Below are positions 1-12,410 of a stretch of 64,000 bases of DNA, in pieces. Positions within the stretch are counted from its first letter, which is position 1, and every line of letters starts with the position of its first letter. The notes beneath the pieces are model-generated. The model was not told the DNA's origin and did not search any database. It saw only the letters and a list, made by a program, of their open reading frames with translations. Origin of the DNA: Halichoerus grypus (lineage: Eukaryota > Chordata > Mammalia > Carnivora > Phocidae); assembly GCF_964656455.1 (NCBI RefSeq), contig NC_135714.1:83101903-83165902 (forward strand), given 5' to 3'. Position numbers and translations under genes: made by a program.

Positions 1-1385
1 ATGTAAGACTACTTGGTTTTTGAATTTATGATATCATTTTACAATCAAAGAATAAAAATTACCTTATAAAAGTTGACAAATGTGAAATTTATAAAATATT
101 TTACAATAAAAAGTACACAATCTTATTATGAATCTAGAAATGTAGTAAAAACATTTAAAATTAAATACTATGTCAAATGCATCCTGCACTTTTTTTTTCT
201 CTTGGAATGTAGCTATTATGAAGCCCTTTTATAGAACACTTACAAACATTTCTATTGTGTTATGAAAAGTATGCATCTCCTCTATGGATTTCCTTACACA
301 GGTTAGTTCAGAGTTGAATTATAGAAAAGGAAGGACTGTACACCAAACATTTATAAACATTTCAGATACTGGTCCCTGTCATGGACAAAGATACGTAGAA
401 GTGAGATGAGAAAGAACTTTGTCTCTTTTCTTTCTCTTCCAAAGCCCCTTATTTATGCCACATTTTAAAATGATTTAATGAACATTAATTTCTAACTAAT
501 TAGTTTTCGAGTTTAAACTAAATCTAGTTACACTAAAATTGCTACAGAAAAATCAATATTGCAAATTTATAAGTACTTAGATAATATTTCCCAAATAGCA
601 AATCAAAGTGTCAAGTAAAATTATTTGCATTAAGATTATATGTTCAGTTTACCTAGTAGCTAAGAGCAATACAAAGAACAAATTATGTCAAAATGCAAAT
701 GTTTTTCAGAAAAGCAGAAAACTAATAGTCTACACCTTTCAAGATATACATATCTTGTATGGTATGGCCAGAATATTGGCCAAGCCATATACTGTCTATG
801 TGGTTGAACAGCAAATTTGTAGTAAAAAACAAATAAACCACTCTTTACCAGTTATGTTATTTAACCTCTCCAACTCTTATTTTCAATTAGTATGTTCTGG
901 AAATTAATGAGAAATTTTCTTACCAAATGTAACAGTATATAGGACGGTTCCATGAATGTGTATGGGAAAATGGATGGGACGTGCCTCAGCAGAAATGGCC
1001 CCAGAGTCTTATTTTTTCTGCCTCATGCTACTGTTTGTTAACATTTTTTTAACCCTAGCAAGAACTACATTTTACATCATAACTCAGTACATACTCAGAA
1101 ATATGTAATTAAAGCAAAGGTAGTCATTAGAGTAACAGTTTTAGCCTTGATATGTGAAGAACTTGGAAGTTGTCACTCCTATTTCTACAACAAGAAAAAA
1201 CTAAACAAACTGAAAAACCAATGACTTTTCTTGAACTCTTCAGAGAACTAAGGTTGCAGGGCAAACCACCATCCCAAAATCTTGAGAGGAAAATAAATCA
1301 AGAGAGTGATATCCAAGATCTGCTTGGCTGGAGCAGAAGTCACTGGAGCCATAAAGTGGTAGGCACACTTAAATGGTAATTTTGA

Positions 1386-2290
1386 TGAATTGCTGGGGGT
1401 GGGGTGTGGACTAGCTCAAGAGTAAGAAACCCCTGAGAGCATCCATAATTTTGTGGGATTCACCTCCAGGAACCCTACCAGGTTCACATAGTGAAGATCT
1501 GAGGAAGATCTTCTAGAGGCTCTGCCAGGGTTAGAGGAAGAATAATCATGGTGAAATACTCCCCATATAATCACCATAGCAGTAGCTTACTATCCAGGGG
1601 AAACCACTTTAAGAATGCCTTATCCCAGCTGGGGAAGGGCATCTATCCCATTGTAGCCCCCTCTAGCTTTTCTGTCTCACTTAGGGTTGGGAGGAAAGTG
1701 ATGTCACAGGAGAAACACTTGTGAATGTGACAGCCTAGAGATACCAACCCACTTGAAGACCAAGATTTAATCACAAGATTAGAATGCTTTCCCCCGCCCC
1801 AACCTGACCACCACAACAAAAGGGACTCAGTATAATGGCAGAAGGTTACAGTTGGAAATACTGCAAGATGCAGAATCTTTCTGAGGAGGAGTAGTAAGGG
1901 AAACAGAAGGTCAAAAGGAAAGACAAAAACAAGGATAATAGAGGAATTTGAAGCCTCTGGCACCTACAGCTATAGCAGACATGAAATATGGCCCACCTCT
2001 CAGCCAGATTACTACAAATTCTCTCACTACATGCCTACCTACTTCAGTTCTTACACCCGACACAACATGTCTGGTTTTCAACAAATAATTACAAAACATG
2101 CCAAACAGCAAGAAAAAACATAGTCTAAAGAAATAAAGCAAATATCAGGCCAGAATTAGGTATGACACAGATGTTGGAATTATCATACAGAGAATTTTAA
2201 ATAACTATGATTAATATGTTAAGCACTGTAATAGAAAAGTGAACAACATGCAAGAACATATGGGTAATATAAATAGAGAGATAGAAATTC
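1386..2290 (+). mobile_element. Ancient L1/HAL1-type LINE fragment
   Basis: The text around 2150-2290 (ATGTTGGAATTATCATACAG, then a 'gaattttaaataactatgat' stretch) resembles the 5' part of old mammalian L1M/HAL1 elements in sense orientation. It is highly diverged with no usable frame. Borders are approximate. Confidence 0.45.
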
Positions 2291-2389
2291 TATTTCTTTT
2301 CATTTTCTTCAGTGCTAGTCAAAACCAACTAAACTGATACCATGTTGTGTTAGTGGGTCACAAACCATAGGTGGAGAACTATGCTTTGT

Positions 2390-2562
2390 AGCTACGCTGA
2401 CCAATATGTTGACCACTAGCCACCATTAGTTACTTAAACTTTATTATAATTAAATGAAATTTAAAATTAATTCCCTCAGTTGCACTAACCATATTTCAAG
2501 TGCTTCGTTAGAACATATCCATCCTCTTGGAAAGTTTCATTGAACAGCACTGAACAGCACAA
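2390..2562. mobile_element. Probable old non-autonomous DNA transposon
   Basis: A GCTGACCAATATGTTGACCA / TAGCCACCATTAG block followed by an A/T core and a TTGAACAGCACTGAACAGCA end resembles a common mammalian MITE-like repeat. I cannot name the family with certainty. Confidence 0.35.
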
Positions 2563-2704
2563 TACAATAGAGTTCTTTTTTCTCTACACCAATTATGGAA
2601 TAAGAGAGTGTCCAGCATGCTCTTTAAAGGCTAGTGATTTGTCCAGAATCTTTAGTGTAGCCAAAGAAACAATTAACTAGTGGCCAAAAGCATTGTTTTT
2701 ATTG

Positions 2705-2815
2705 TGTTTTGAGCCATTTACTGGGTAACTTTAGACAAGTCCCAATCGTGTCTCAACTTCTTTGTTGATAAAATAACTTCTCTAATTACATTTCAAATAT
2801 TTATAGACATTTGGA
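2705..2815 (-). repeat. MIR SINE fragment
   Basis: 'GAGCCATTTACTGGGTAACT ... CTCAACTTCTTTGTTGATAA' is a diverged reverse-oriented MIR core. Only about 110 bp remain. Confidence 0.45.
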
Positions 2816-3766
2816 GATAAGGGAGATAAGTTAAAAGACAACACTTAAACAAATATCCAGCTGAGGAATAAAGTGTTAATCTCTCCCTCTAGCAATTCCT
2901 TTAAACATAAGGAGTGGCTTTTCTGGAATACCTCACCCTTAGCTTCTGGATAGCGTATGATAAACCATTTAAAAATTTGGGGGATCATCTTTCTCTCTAA
3001 GTATTGTACTCCTCATATTACGCCCTCTTTTCTCCCAGTCCTCTGTTTATATCTCTTGATATGAAAGCCACCAAATTTGTTCATCCCCCTTCACCCTTGA
3101 GGAATCATGTTCAACAGAACTCCTAATTCCATGTTATCTCATATATAATCCCTGAACTCATTGGTGATTTCCAGGGGGAGGAAAGATCTCAATTAGTATC
3201 CCACACTAGTAAGAGTCTATACAGATTTAAGTCTCTAAAAATTTTTTTCTGTACTTCTTTGAATACCAAGTTAAGATGGAGGGATCTAAAACTAAAGTGG
3301 AAACATACCAGGGATCCTTCCCTATTATGGATGTATCAAGTTTAAAAGATGGCCTCCATCCTTCGAGTCTCTTTCTGCTGTAGAAAAATTGTTCATGTGA
3401 TTTGATTTCTGATCATCTGGCTCATGATTTAATCAGCCGTGTTACTCAAAATGGGGTTTGCTCTCTGTAAATATTCTCTTGGGTGATACCCAGAGCTTCA
3501 TGTACTAAATCGGACTGGTATTGAGGGCTGGTATGGCAGCTTCACAATATTGTCCCAGAGCAGACTTATTTCTACTAACCATTCCATAATCCCTAGGGTA
3601 TAGCCATAATCATCATGGAGTAAGATGGCTTCTAAGACCTTTACTATCACTCCCAATTTTCGAACAACCTGATGAAGCACTGGTGTTCCAGCACCATCTC
3701 ATATTGGATTGCAAAAGTCAATTCTATGCATCTCTTCTCTACTTCATATTCAGTGATATTACCTTG

Positions 3767-4155
3767 TGTATTAGTCTCCTTTGGCTGCCATAAGAAAATT
3801 CCACAGGCTGGGTGGCTTAAACGACAGAAATTTATTTTCCTCACATTTCTGGAGGCTGGAAACCCAAGATCAAGGGACAAAAAAATTGGTTTCTGGCAAG
3901 ACCTCTTTCCTTGGCTTGTAGGTGGCTACCTTCTTGCTCTGTCTTCCTGTGGCTTTTTCTCAGTGCATGGAACTGGGGGTGTCTCTTTCTCTTCTTATAA
4001 GGATACCAGTCCTATTAGATAAGGGCCCTACCCTATGACTCCAATTTAACTTTAATTATCTCATTAAAGGCCTTATCTCTAAATACAGTCACTTGGGGGG
4101 TTAGGGCTTCAACATAGGAATTGGGGGATGGATGGAACACAATTCAGTCCATTGA
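3767..4155. mobile_element. Solo LTR, ERVL-MaLR (MLT1/MST-like)
   Basis: Begins TGTATTAGTCTCCTTTGGCT and runs through GGTGGCTTAAACGACAGAAA, TTTCTGGAGGCTGGAA and TTATAAGGATACCAGTCCTA to ACACAATTCAGTCCATT. These blocks are typical of an old mammalian MaLR long terminal repeat of about 390 bp. No internal retroviral sequence adjoins it, so it is a solo LTR or a broken remnant with no coding content. Exact subfamily is uncertain. Confidence 0.65.
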
Positions 4156-4423
4156 CTTTGGTTACTTGAAATCAGCCATGGTGGAAGTATATACAACACA
4201 GAAACTGGCAAAAACTATAAATCAGAACTTTTTGATTTTCTTTTTGGAGAGTCAGTTTATCAACACAACACTGGGATAAAGAAGGCCTCATTAAATTGAG
4301 AAGGTTTCTGTAAGACTCATCTGCTGATATCACATTAATCAGGACCTAATCCCAAGGTCATGTCTAGCTGAAAGGAAGAACAGAAAATCGAGTCTTTTTA
4401 GTTGGATAGCAATGTGCCCAGCA

Positions 4424-4452
4424 AAAATAAATAAATAAATAAAATAAAATCA
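4424..4452 (+). repeat. (AAAT)n simple repeat
   Basis: AAATAAATAAATAAATAAAA followed by further A/T units. Confidence 0.85.
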
Positions 4453-4631
4453 GGATTCTGTTTCTAAAAGGTAGAGAATAAACTTCGGGATAGGCAACCA
4501 ACATTCTCTTTTAGAAAATGGTACCTCTTAAAACCAACTAATAACAAAATAAAATAAAAACAAAAATAAAACCAACTATTATTCCTTATTATTCCTTCCT
4601 TTCTTTGGATAGTTTCTTTTAGTCATTTTAA

Positions 4632-4660
4632 GTGTGTGTGCGTGTGTGTGTGTGTATGTG
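4632..4660 (+). repeat. (GT)n microsatellite
   Basis: About 29 bp of GT units, broken once by C (GTGCGT) and once by A (GTATGT). Confidence 0.9.
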
Positions 4661-5979
4661 ATAATACTCTCAGCATGTCACATACTCTGAAACCTACTTA
4701 CAGCGTTCAGACCTCTCAGATTTTTCACCACCCAACCAACTCTTTGCCGTATTAATGTTCCTTTTAAATGTATGTTTGTTTCTAATTTGGTAACAATTCA
4801 GAAAAAAACAAAATTATGTTCAAGTACAATTATGCCAACCAGTGAAGAAATCTTAAGATGCTCTTTTTCTAAATGGTATCTTTCCCTTCTCAGACACTTC
4901 CATGGCTTAACCTGATTTTTTTTATTTGAGAAAAATATCCTCTAATTCTGTCTTCTTTTTCCTCTCAGCTTAATAAATTCATACACTTATAATTACTTCA
5001 TTTTCTAAAAAAACACACCTTTCTAATGGTATCCACAGGTTTGTCACTGACAGGAACTGCCTTGTGCTAAAGGAATTTGAAGTTACTCAGGAACTTGCAG
5101 TAGTCTCAGCTTATGCCAAAAGTTATAAAAATACATGTGAAGTCTTTAAACTAGAAATATCAACTAATGTTTACTCAGAAGGAAGAGGGTATTCCTCTGG
5201 TACGTGTAGTTCAGCCAGAAAAATACTTTACACAGCAGGGGGACAACCAATTAAGAGTTGAAAGGAATGTAAAAATATCCACAAAGATATAGAATCTCTT
5301 TATTAATTAAGAAACTGTTCTGGATAATGTAAATTATAATTTCATATTTCATTAAAAGAGCATGAAAAATACTTTAGGATGTGCCAAATATTACGCTTAA
5401 CCTGCATAGAAAAATAACAACAACTGATAAGAAATTTTTCTAAATATCATAATTGAAGAGGGCAGTTTTAATATATATTAAATTGGTATCAATTTTTAGG
5501 CAAGACCAAGGTTTTGAAGCCACCAATATTTACTTAATAATAATGTTCTAATCAAAAGAAAACCATATTGATTTCAGTTCCCATGGAAACACTAGGTGGG
5601 TTCATGAAGATTTACCATGTGATAAAGGGCTAAAGGTGGTTGATAAAGGAACACAGCTTCACAGACAATGGAAATACAGAAAGCAAACAGCTCTTAAGTT
5701 ACTGGATTTGTGAAATATGTATTGTTAAAGAATTAGTGAAGGTAGTTCTGACTATTCAAAAACACTTAGTTTATGTTTTCTGTAAACTGTTTCAGTTTGT
5801 CCCTCATCTGGAAGGACTGACCACTTAAAATCCCAGAGACCGTGCAGGTTGACAAAGAATTTTAAATGGCCTGGACCTTGAGATGTGAAATTTGAGTAGA
5901 ATTCCTTTTTTACTGTTGCTCCTCTGTAAGTTTGCTTTCTTGTGTATCTGTTTGATGTGGGCAAGAAGTTCCATCTTCT

Positions 5980-6151
5980 ATCTTCTTTTTTTTTTTCTTA
6001 ACATATATTGCATTATTTGTTTCAGAGGTGCAGATCTGTGATTCAAGTCTTGCACAATTCACAGCGCTCACCATAGCACATGGAGCACTACATCAAAAAC
6101 TAATGATGTAATGTATGGTGATTAACATAACAATAAAAAATTAAAAAAAAA
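5980..6151 (+). mobile_element. Twin-primed (5'-inverted) L1 insertion
   Basis: A perfect 17-bp target-site duplication, AAGAAGTTCCATCTTCT, flanks the block (5963-5979 and 6152-6168). Its left part, to about 6079, is antisense L1 3' UTR: TTAACATATATTGCATTATT through CAGCGCTCACC. Its right part is the sense L1 terminus: GGAGCACTACATCAAAAAC through TGGTGATTAACATAACAATA, then poly(A). The same sequences occur in one orientation in the other L1s here. Opposite orientations with the middle missing is the hallmark of twin priming. Total about 172 bp, non-coding. Confidence 0.88.
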
Positions 6152-8054
6152 AAGAAGTTCCATCTTCTTACACTATAAGCATTTTTTCCTCTCCATAGCT
6201 GACTCCAGTACCCTTGCTTGGTTTCGTGATCTTGACCTATATTCGTGTGTACTTCCAGTGTTAAATGTTACTTCCCGACTTTAGATAGTAAATAGCAGAA
6301 TTCACTTGCCCTCTCTTCTGAGTCCTTAAGTTAACTGGCTTTTATTTTTATTAAAGAGCTATAAAATGTAGATATCATAATGGCCACACTCAAAATAAAA
6401 TAATGCTCAGGTGGTACAGGGTGCTGTTTATGAAAAGGCCAATTCAGCAATACATATTTAAGGAGGGCCTCCCAGCCAGATGAATCCATAAGGAATCCTC
6501 CAAGGTCTTGATTTAATAACTGACATTCAATAGATAAGAAAATGTATACAGCAAAGACAGTACTTCAAAGGACATCTCTTGGGAAGATTATTCTAAAATC
6601 AACATCATTATCAATAGATCTAATGGTACAAGTTACCAAGAATAAATCAGTTCATTTGCTTTCATGTTAGATTTTAAAGAATTAGAATATTTTAAGTATC
6701 CTATATCAAAGAGCTACCAATACATACCTCATCATGTATCTCTCATGGTTCATCACCTGACTTTCTTTCAGAAGGTGAACACCCCATTGCAAACTCTAAT
6801 CTCTTTCCTGATAAACAAAATCAATATCTTCTTTCAAAATTGTCTTTCTGAAATCCACCAAAATTGATTTCCTTTGGCTACAGCACCTCCAGAACCCTCT
6901 TTACCATATGTAGGCCTCTTCAGCTGATGAAATATACTTTTGTTGCATTTTCTCTTACATTATCTACTGGATGGACTTACTTTGGGAGGAGAGAACTTTT
7001 ACACATATATTTTCTTTATAATACAGGTTAGGTGTCTAGTCAAGCAATATGGGAAGAGAAAATTACAGCTTCTTGATCTAATTAAGCTTAAGATTGCTTT
7101 TGCTGGCTTTAAATCTCTCTGAGCAAAATTATAAGAGGTCATTTAATCTCTTCAGGAGATAAAGTAAAATTAATGCTTAAACCTTAGAAACTTTTAAATA
7201 TTCAAAGCTTCGTCAGGTGCCTAAAGTTAGAACAGGCATTTTTGGTCTTGTACCGAATGGCTTATATTCCAACCCCCAGATGTCTGGGTGACAGTCTTCC
7301 AGGAGAATTTGGGAAATATCTCCATGGCAGAGAGTCAGATTTTTTAAAGCAAATGGATTTCAAGGCTTAATTTTGTTTACTTTTGTTACAATAAAACAAA
7401 ATAACTTTCTTACTGAAATGATTGTCTATTGTTATTCTTTCATAGGGAACCCAACATTCTTAGGAAACTCTAACTCTGTTGGTATGTTAATGCAGAATTC
7501 ACAAGGTATCATATCAGTCACTTTGAACAACTTTTCACAAAAAGGGTTTTGATGAATGTATAGTATAAATAGTACTTAAATAGCAGGATATTAAACCTTG
7601 CCTTCCCAAGAGTTTTTCACTGTAATCAGTTGCATAAGAGTTCGGTGATTTCAATCGATTCTACTCTTTCTCTTTCCAATATGCAAATTTTCTTGAGATT
7701 ATTAACAGATACACAACTTTAAATGAATGATTGCATCATTATAAATTCTAAAGTATTATGTAAAGATAATTATAGATTCCATCAAAAAAGAAGTTTAGTA
7801 GTAGGAAGGAAGGATTTAGGGCTTTGCTTTTACCATAATTTTAGCATGTTTTGATCTTGTAAGGTTTTATTTAAGTAAGTCTAAAATTGTACATTATATT
7901 CTTTGGATACTAAGGATAAAAAAAAACATTTAGTGCTAGAAGTCAGTAAAAGTATTATGAATTCTTAAATATTCCTCCATATTCTCTAACAGATATAATA
8001 ATAGGATACATGCATTGTATACTCAGCTCTTAACTCTTGTTTGTATTTTATAAG

Positions 8055-8194
8055 ATTTTCCTGCTGGCTCTGTCAATGTCCACGTCTACTGCGATGGAGT
8101 CATGAAGGCCACAACAGAGATGAAATACTCTACGACAGCAAAGCCTGTGGAAGACCTACTGGGAATGGCACGTCCAGGAGATGGTGTGTGCCAG
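8055..8194 (+). CDS. BANK1: BANK1 internal coding exon A (end of DBB domain)
   Basis: Internal coding exon of the B-cell adaptor that links the B-cell receptor, LYN and IP3 receptor signalling in the cytoplasm. It starts after a TATAAG acceptor and ends CAG|GTAAGT, a consensus donor. The first two bases finish a codon split with the previous exon, which lies outside the window; 46 whole codons follow and the exon ends in phase 0. The peptide reads FPAGSVNV, then YCDGVMKATTEMKY, and ends GDGVCQ. From my recall of human BANK1 this equals residues 255-301 with no indel, in the DBB (Dof/BCAP/BANK) domain. By literature numbering it is probably exon 5. PIK3AP1 (BCAP) has a related domain, but the two downstream exons match BANK1 more closely. 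The longer open frame across this interval is in the wrong register. Confidence 0.93.
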
Positions 8195-10815
8195 GTAAGT
8201 GGATCTTTCCACGAAGTTGGTAACAAGCCAAAGAGCCAATGCTTGTTAACAGCATGCATGCTTTGGTATAAAGTCTGAATGTTGGTTGAATAAGAATGAA
8301 TTACGGATCAATAGGGAGGGAGGAAACGGACTTCTGTGGTGCAGAGATACAGATGAATTAGTTTGCTTAACTCAAGTCCTTCCAGATAATGTCACCGGGA
8401 GACAGGTTCTCCATTACAAAATCGCTTTTGTGATGGGCTCGTTTTAAAGTTGTCACAGAGCAGATGAAGAAAGACAGAAGGATTAGACAGAACTCTTAAG
8501 AAACGAATATCCTCTTTATCCAGATCTGGACAGTGCAAAATAAAAGTCAGATCATCTGATGCTTTGAGGCTCAGGAGTCAGACAAACCAAGAACACTACC
8601 AAAAAGGGAGCCTAGGGCATTAATCCAGGAATTGTTATTTTCATGTGGAAATTTCCAAGCTTGGTGTGTTCTTCTTAGTTTCATTTACTACTGTTACCTG
8701 ATAGTGAAAATTATTGCTTTAAATTGATAGTGTTTATCAGGAATTCCAGAACTGCTCAGATTTTCAGGGAAGTGTGCAAAGAGGCATTTTCAAGCCCCAG
8801 GTTCTTTCTCCAGGGTGACAAAGCATCACTCAGCAAGGAGGACTTGGTGAGGAGTTTCTAGTCTTCTCAAAAGGCCCTTGTTTGAAACAGTTACCAGTGA
8901 ACGCCAATGCCCTCATGGGTATGGAATGCAACAATTGTATTTTGATTCATCTTAAACCATTGGTTTAATTTCTGCATTTTATTTTGGTTTTTTGTTACCT
9001 GACCCACTTTCAAAAGAGAGAAAGCTTGTTTAATGTGGAACATTTATCCTTTATGTGCTTATTCCATCACAGTTCCAGAGTGAACTAAATGGCATTTCTT
9101 TTTATAGCTACTTGATAATTAGATTATACCCTTACTTAATTGCCTTGGGTTTTTGGCAGTGGACGGGGAGGGTAAAAGGGAGTAAAAGTGAAAAGAGGTA
9201 GCTAAACAATGAGATCTTCAAATTTACCACAAGACACTCTATAACGAAAGCATCAATGATAGTGTGGCTGACAGGTTGTCATGAAGCCTTATCTGTTTAA
9301 ACTAGTTTGAAATTGGAGGCTTTGTTACTTATTTTGTGTGACATATTTTTCTATTAGAGCAATGGCAAAGGTAAAAATGTCTTAGAGAAGGTTCAGGGAA
9401 TAAAGTACCATTTGTCAAACTGGTGAGTCTGAGAACATTTGATAAAATGTCTATATTGTAATTGCAAAGCAAAGACAAAAGTATTAGCTTGAAATATGGA
9501 TTGTTTCATTTTATTGTGACAAATCTACCTTATCTTCCACTTTAAAAATTCCATTCACTGCAAAAAGATTAACAAAAGTGATATATTGCATTATCAGTAT
9601 TCAGTTAGCATAGAGGTAAAGTAGCCCCCCCACCCCAACACATTTTTTTGTGGATTTTGCCTTTGGGGAGAAAAAAAAATTTTGTATGCAAGAAGATTAA
9701 ATATAACGTATGACTCCTGGGCAATTTTTCAGAGTGCTTTATTATGCCAAGTCATGGTTTCTTCTACAGCTTTGAGTGAATACAAACTGTTTTGCATCAT
9801 TTTCAGATAACTAGAAAATACTATTTCCTTTTCACCCTCGGTGGGTGTCAGAAATGAGAGGTGAGAAAGGGTTACGATTACATCTTAGGATTCTCCTCTT
9901 CACCTATCCCTGGTGGCCTAGCATAAGGAAGGATGCTGGACAGTCACAGCTTGATTCAGGCTTTTACTATCAGGAGAGAATCCCTTTGAACCTGAGTGAG
10001 TACTGAGAGGTAGAATTATCCTGACTTGGTGACGGCAGACCACAGCATGGTAAGAAGAGATATTAGGAGATTTAGTTTAACCTATACCACTTAAGATAGG
10101 CTTACGAGTTTTGCTACTGTCGTCAGGGGACCTAGACGTGTCATGAAATTAGATCGAACAGATTCTGAGACTGAGATCCCGGACCAGACTGAGCTGTACT
10201 ATCGCAGGCCTGAAGGAGGGAAAAGGCTGCAATTCGGTCAGCCTCCTCAAAGCTTAGACCAGGAATGATGTGGGGTTCTCCAGTCCACTGGCATCTGGAC
10301 CATTTAAGTTATCCCTAGTATGAATTCATGGAGATAGTGAAAGGCAGACTCTATCCCTGATGAAAAAGAAGGAACCGCAGGGGCATTCCTTGGTGTGTTT
10401 TAGGGTTGTTTGGCCTCAAAGGAGACGGCCCAGTCCCCACTGGGCTTTTGCTTGCAGGCATTTGGATTTCCCTTTCGATATTTGGCTTTGTTCCCAAGTA
10501 GATTATATCTTTAAAAATGTGCAAAAAGGTTTGCTTTTTCTTGCCAGCATAGAACATTACAGTAATTGTTTCTTTCATATGCTTGCTACTCTGTGACTTT
10601 ATTGGGAAATTTGGATATTTTGCAGATAATTCACTGAACATCTCTAGTCAAAGAACATTCATTGTAATTTTATTCACTCTAGTTATCATGTATTTGTAAG
10701 AAAATATACCAGCAGATTTCAATTTTTTCAGTATCTGATCTACTTCACTGAAATGGCATGGTGTAAGAGCCATCCTGAGTTTTTCTGTAAATTTTAATGG
10801 CAGATGTGATTTAAG

Positions 10816-11060
10816 TAATCTTAAAAATTAGTAGTAAGATACTTCCTATAATCATTTAAAAGCTATTGGGCATATAATAATGTGAACATTCTGTGAATTT
10901 GAGGAAAGGAATACTAATGAGAAATCTGTGGATTTTATTTTTCAGTAATCCTAAAACTTATAATAAGAGACTTCATATTATCATTTAAAAGCTGTTGGGC
11001 ATATAGCAAAATGACCATTCTGTGCACTTGAGAAAAGAAATGATGAGATATTTGATTTTC
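10816..11060 (+). repeat. Diverged tandem duplication, period 130 bp
   Basis: Two units start at TAATCTTAAAAATTAG (10816) and TAATCCTAAAACTTATAATA (10946). They share CATTTAAAAGCT(A/G)TTGGGCATAT and an ATTCTGTG(A/C)A-TTGAG(G/A)AAA block. By eye about four fifths of positions agree. Confidence 0.75.
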
Positions 11061-11994
11061 TTAGTTTATTTTTAATGATGTCCATTAGATTTTAAATAGT
11101 TTACCTAAATCACCTTAATTATCCAACTGTTTCCTAAATCATTTCATCTTTTTTGGATAGATATTAAATCCCAGCATGTAGCCTCATAAAGGTACAATTT
11201 CCAGAGCATTGCCTAAAACAACAAATTTAAGAGAGATTGAATGAAAAAAATCCAGAACCCAATTTGGGAAGATAATTAGAATTCAAATACTAGGGTTAGA
11301 AATACTAGTAACTCCCATTTAACTGAGATAATTAAAACCTTTGAGATTTTCATCCTATTTACAAAAGCATCTGGGGACAACCATAAAGTTAACTTTGTAT
11401 AGGAACAACTAGATACAATATAAAAAACCAAATTAGGTCAAAATGCTAAAGGAACATAGCAATTATTGATCAAAGCATTAGCATCCTATTCGTTAAAAGA
11501 GTTTTTGAAGTGGTAGCAAATATTTCTTCTTTGTTGTATTTCTTGTTGGTACAATGATATCTTTGTGCTGCATGTATTGATCATTTTGCACGGTTTACTT
11601 TATACTCACTGAAATCTTAGATTCATCTTCATGTTAGGGCACACTTCATTTCCAGTTTTTATTAAATTATGTATATGATTCAATCTTTGGTTTGCTGCTT
11701 GCAAATATTTTATACTGTATGAAGCCAGCTACAGTTGGGATGAGGGAAGATACAGGCATAGGGAGCTCTGATATCATGAGGAACTTTGTAGTTATAAATA
11801 GTTCTCTTAAATGTTAGTTTTTTCACAAGGTTAAATTCAAATGTTAGCAGGTATCTTCCTTAAAGAATTCTTCAGGAGATTCATCCCAAGGCCTTTCAGT
11901 AATTTTTTTTTAGGTCCTTGTCTCCTTGGAAAGACTGGTGGACACCATCCTTCTTCTTATCATCAGCTCCTGTTGATAAGGGGTGCAAGTGCAT

Positions 11995-12410
11995 CTAGTC
12001 TCTAAACTATACTGCACCATAATGCCAGTGTTATCTAAGCCGCTCCCTTGCTACAGACTTTCGGTGACTCGCTGGATAAGGTCCAAACTCCTCTGAATGG
12101 CACACCAGGCTGCAGAGCCACAAATCTTTCCCAACATCAGCTCTTATGACAGTATACCCTCCATGTCTTCTTTTTTTTTTTTTTAAAGATTTTATTTATT
12201 TATTTGACAGAGAGAGATAGCGAGAGCAGGGACACAAGCAGGGAGAGTGAGAGAGGGAGAAGCAGGCTTCCCACGGAGCAGGGAGCCCGATGCAGGGCTT
12301 GATCCCAGGACCCAGGGATCATGACCTGAGCGGAAGGCAGACGCTTAACGACTGAGCCACCCAGGCGCCCCTCCCTCCATGCCTTCTTAATTTTCTCCAT
12401 GAGTCCTATG
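11995..12410 (+). repeat. L2-like LINE remnant interrupted by a SINE
   Basis: 'GATAAGGTCCAAACTCCTC' and flanking text before and after the SINE at 12173 resemble a diverged sense L2 end. Borders are uncertain. Confidence 0.35.
12173..12372 (-). mobile_element. Carnivore SINEC, antisense
   Basis: Reverse complement of the tRNA-derived SINE: a T-run, AAAGATTTTATTTATTTATT, a purine-rich body, ATCATGACCTGAGC and GCCACCCAGGCGCCC. The flanking duplication is 16 bp with one mismatch (12157-12172 CCCTCCATGTCTTCTT; 12373-12388 CCCTCCATGCCTTCTT). It carries an acceptor-like TTTATTTGACAG at 12199-12210. Confidence 0.92.

Larger units (their letters stand above)
1..8054 (+). other. BANK1: BANK1 intron upstream of exon A (partial)
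   Basis: The left edge lies inside the gene; the preceding exon is not in the window. Interspersed repeats are listed separately. I see no gene or recognisable element in 1-1380, about 2570-2700, 2820-3760, 4500-5960 and 6170-8054, which are AT-rich unique or very old repeat DNA. Short open frames here match no protein I know and have no splice or promoter context. Confidence 0.8.

Noticed and set aside
608..907. 99-codon open frame
   Set aside because: No recognisable domain or splice context, and AT-rich; consistent with chance.
8041..8223. 60-codon open frame over exon A
   Set aside because: It is in a different register from the BANK1 peptide; the true frame matches the neighbouring exons and splice phases.
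12173..12372. Possible tRNA genes, here and at the other SINEs
   Set aside because: These are tRNA-derived SINEs with tails and target duplications, not tRNA genes.
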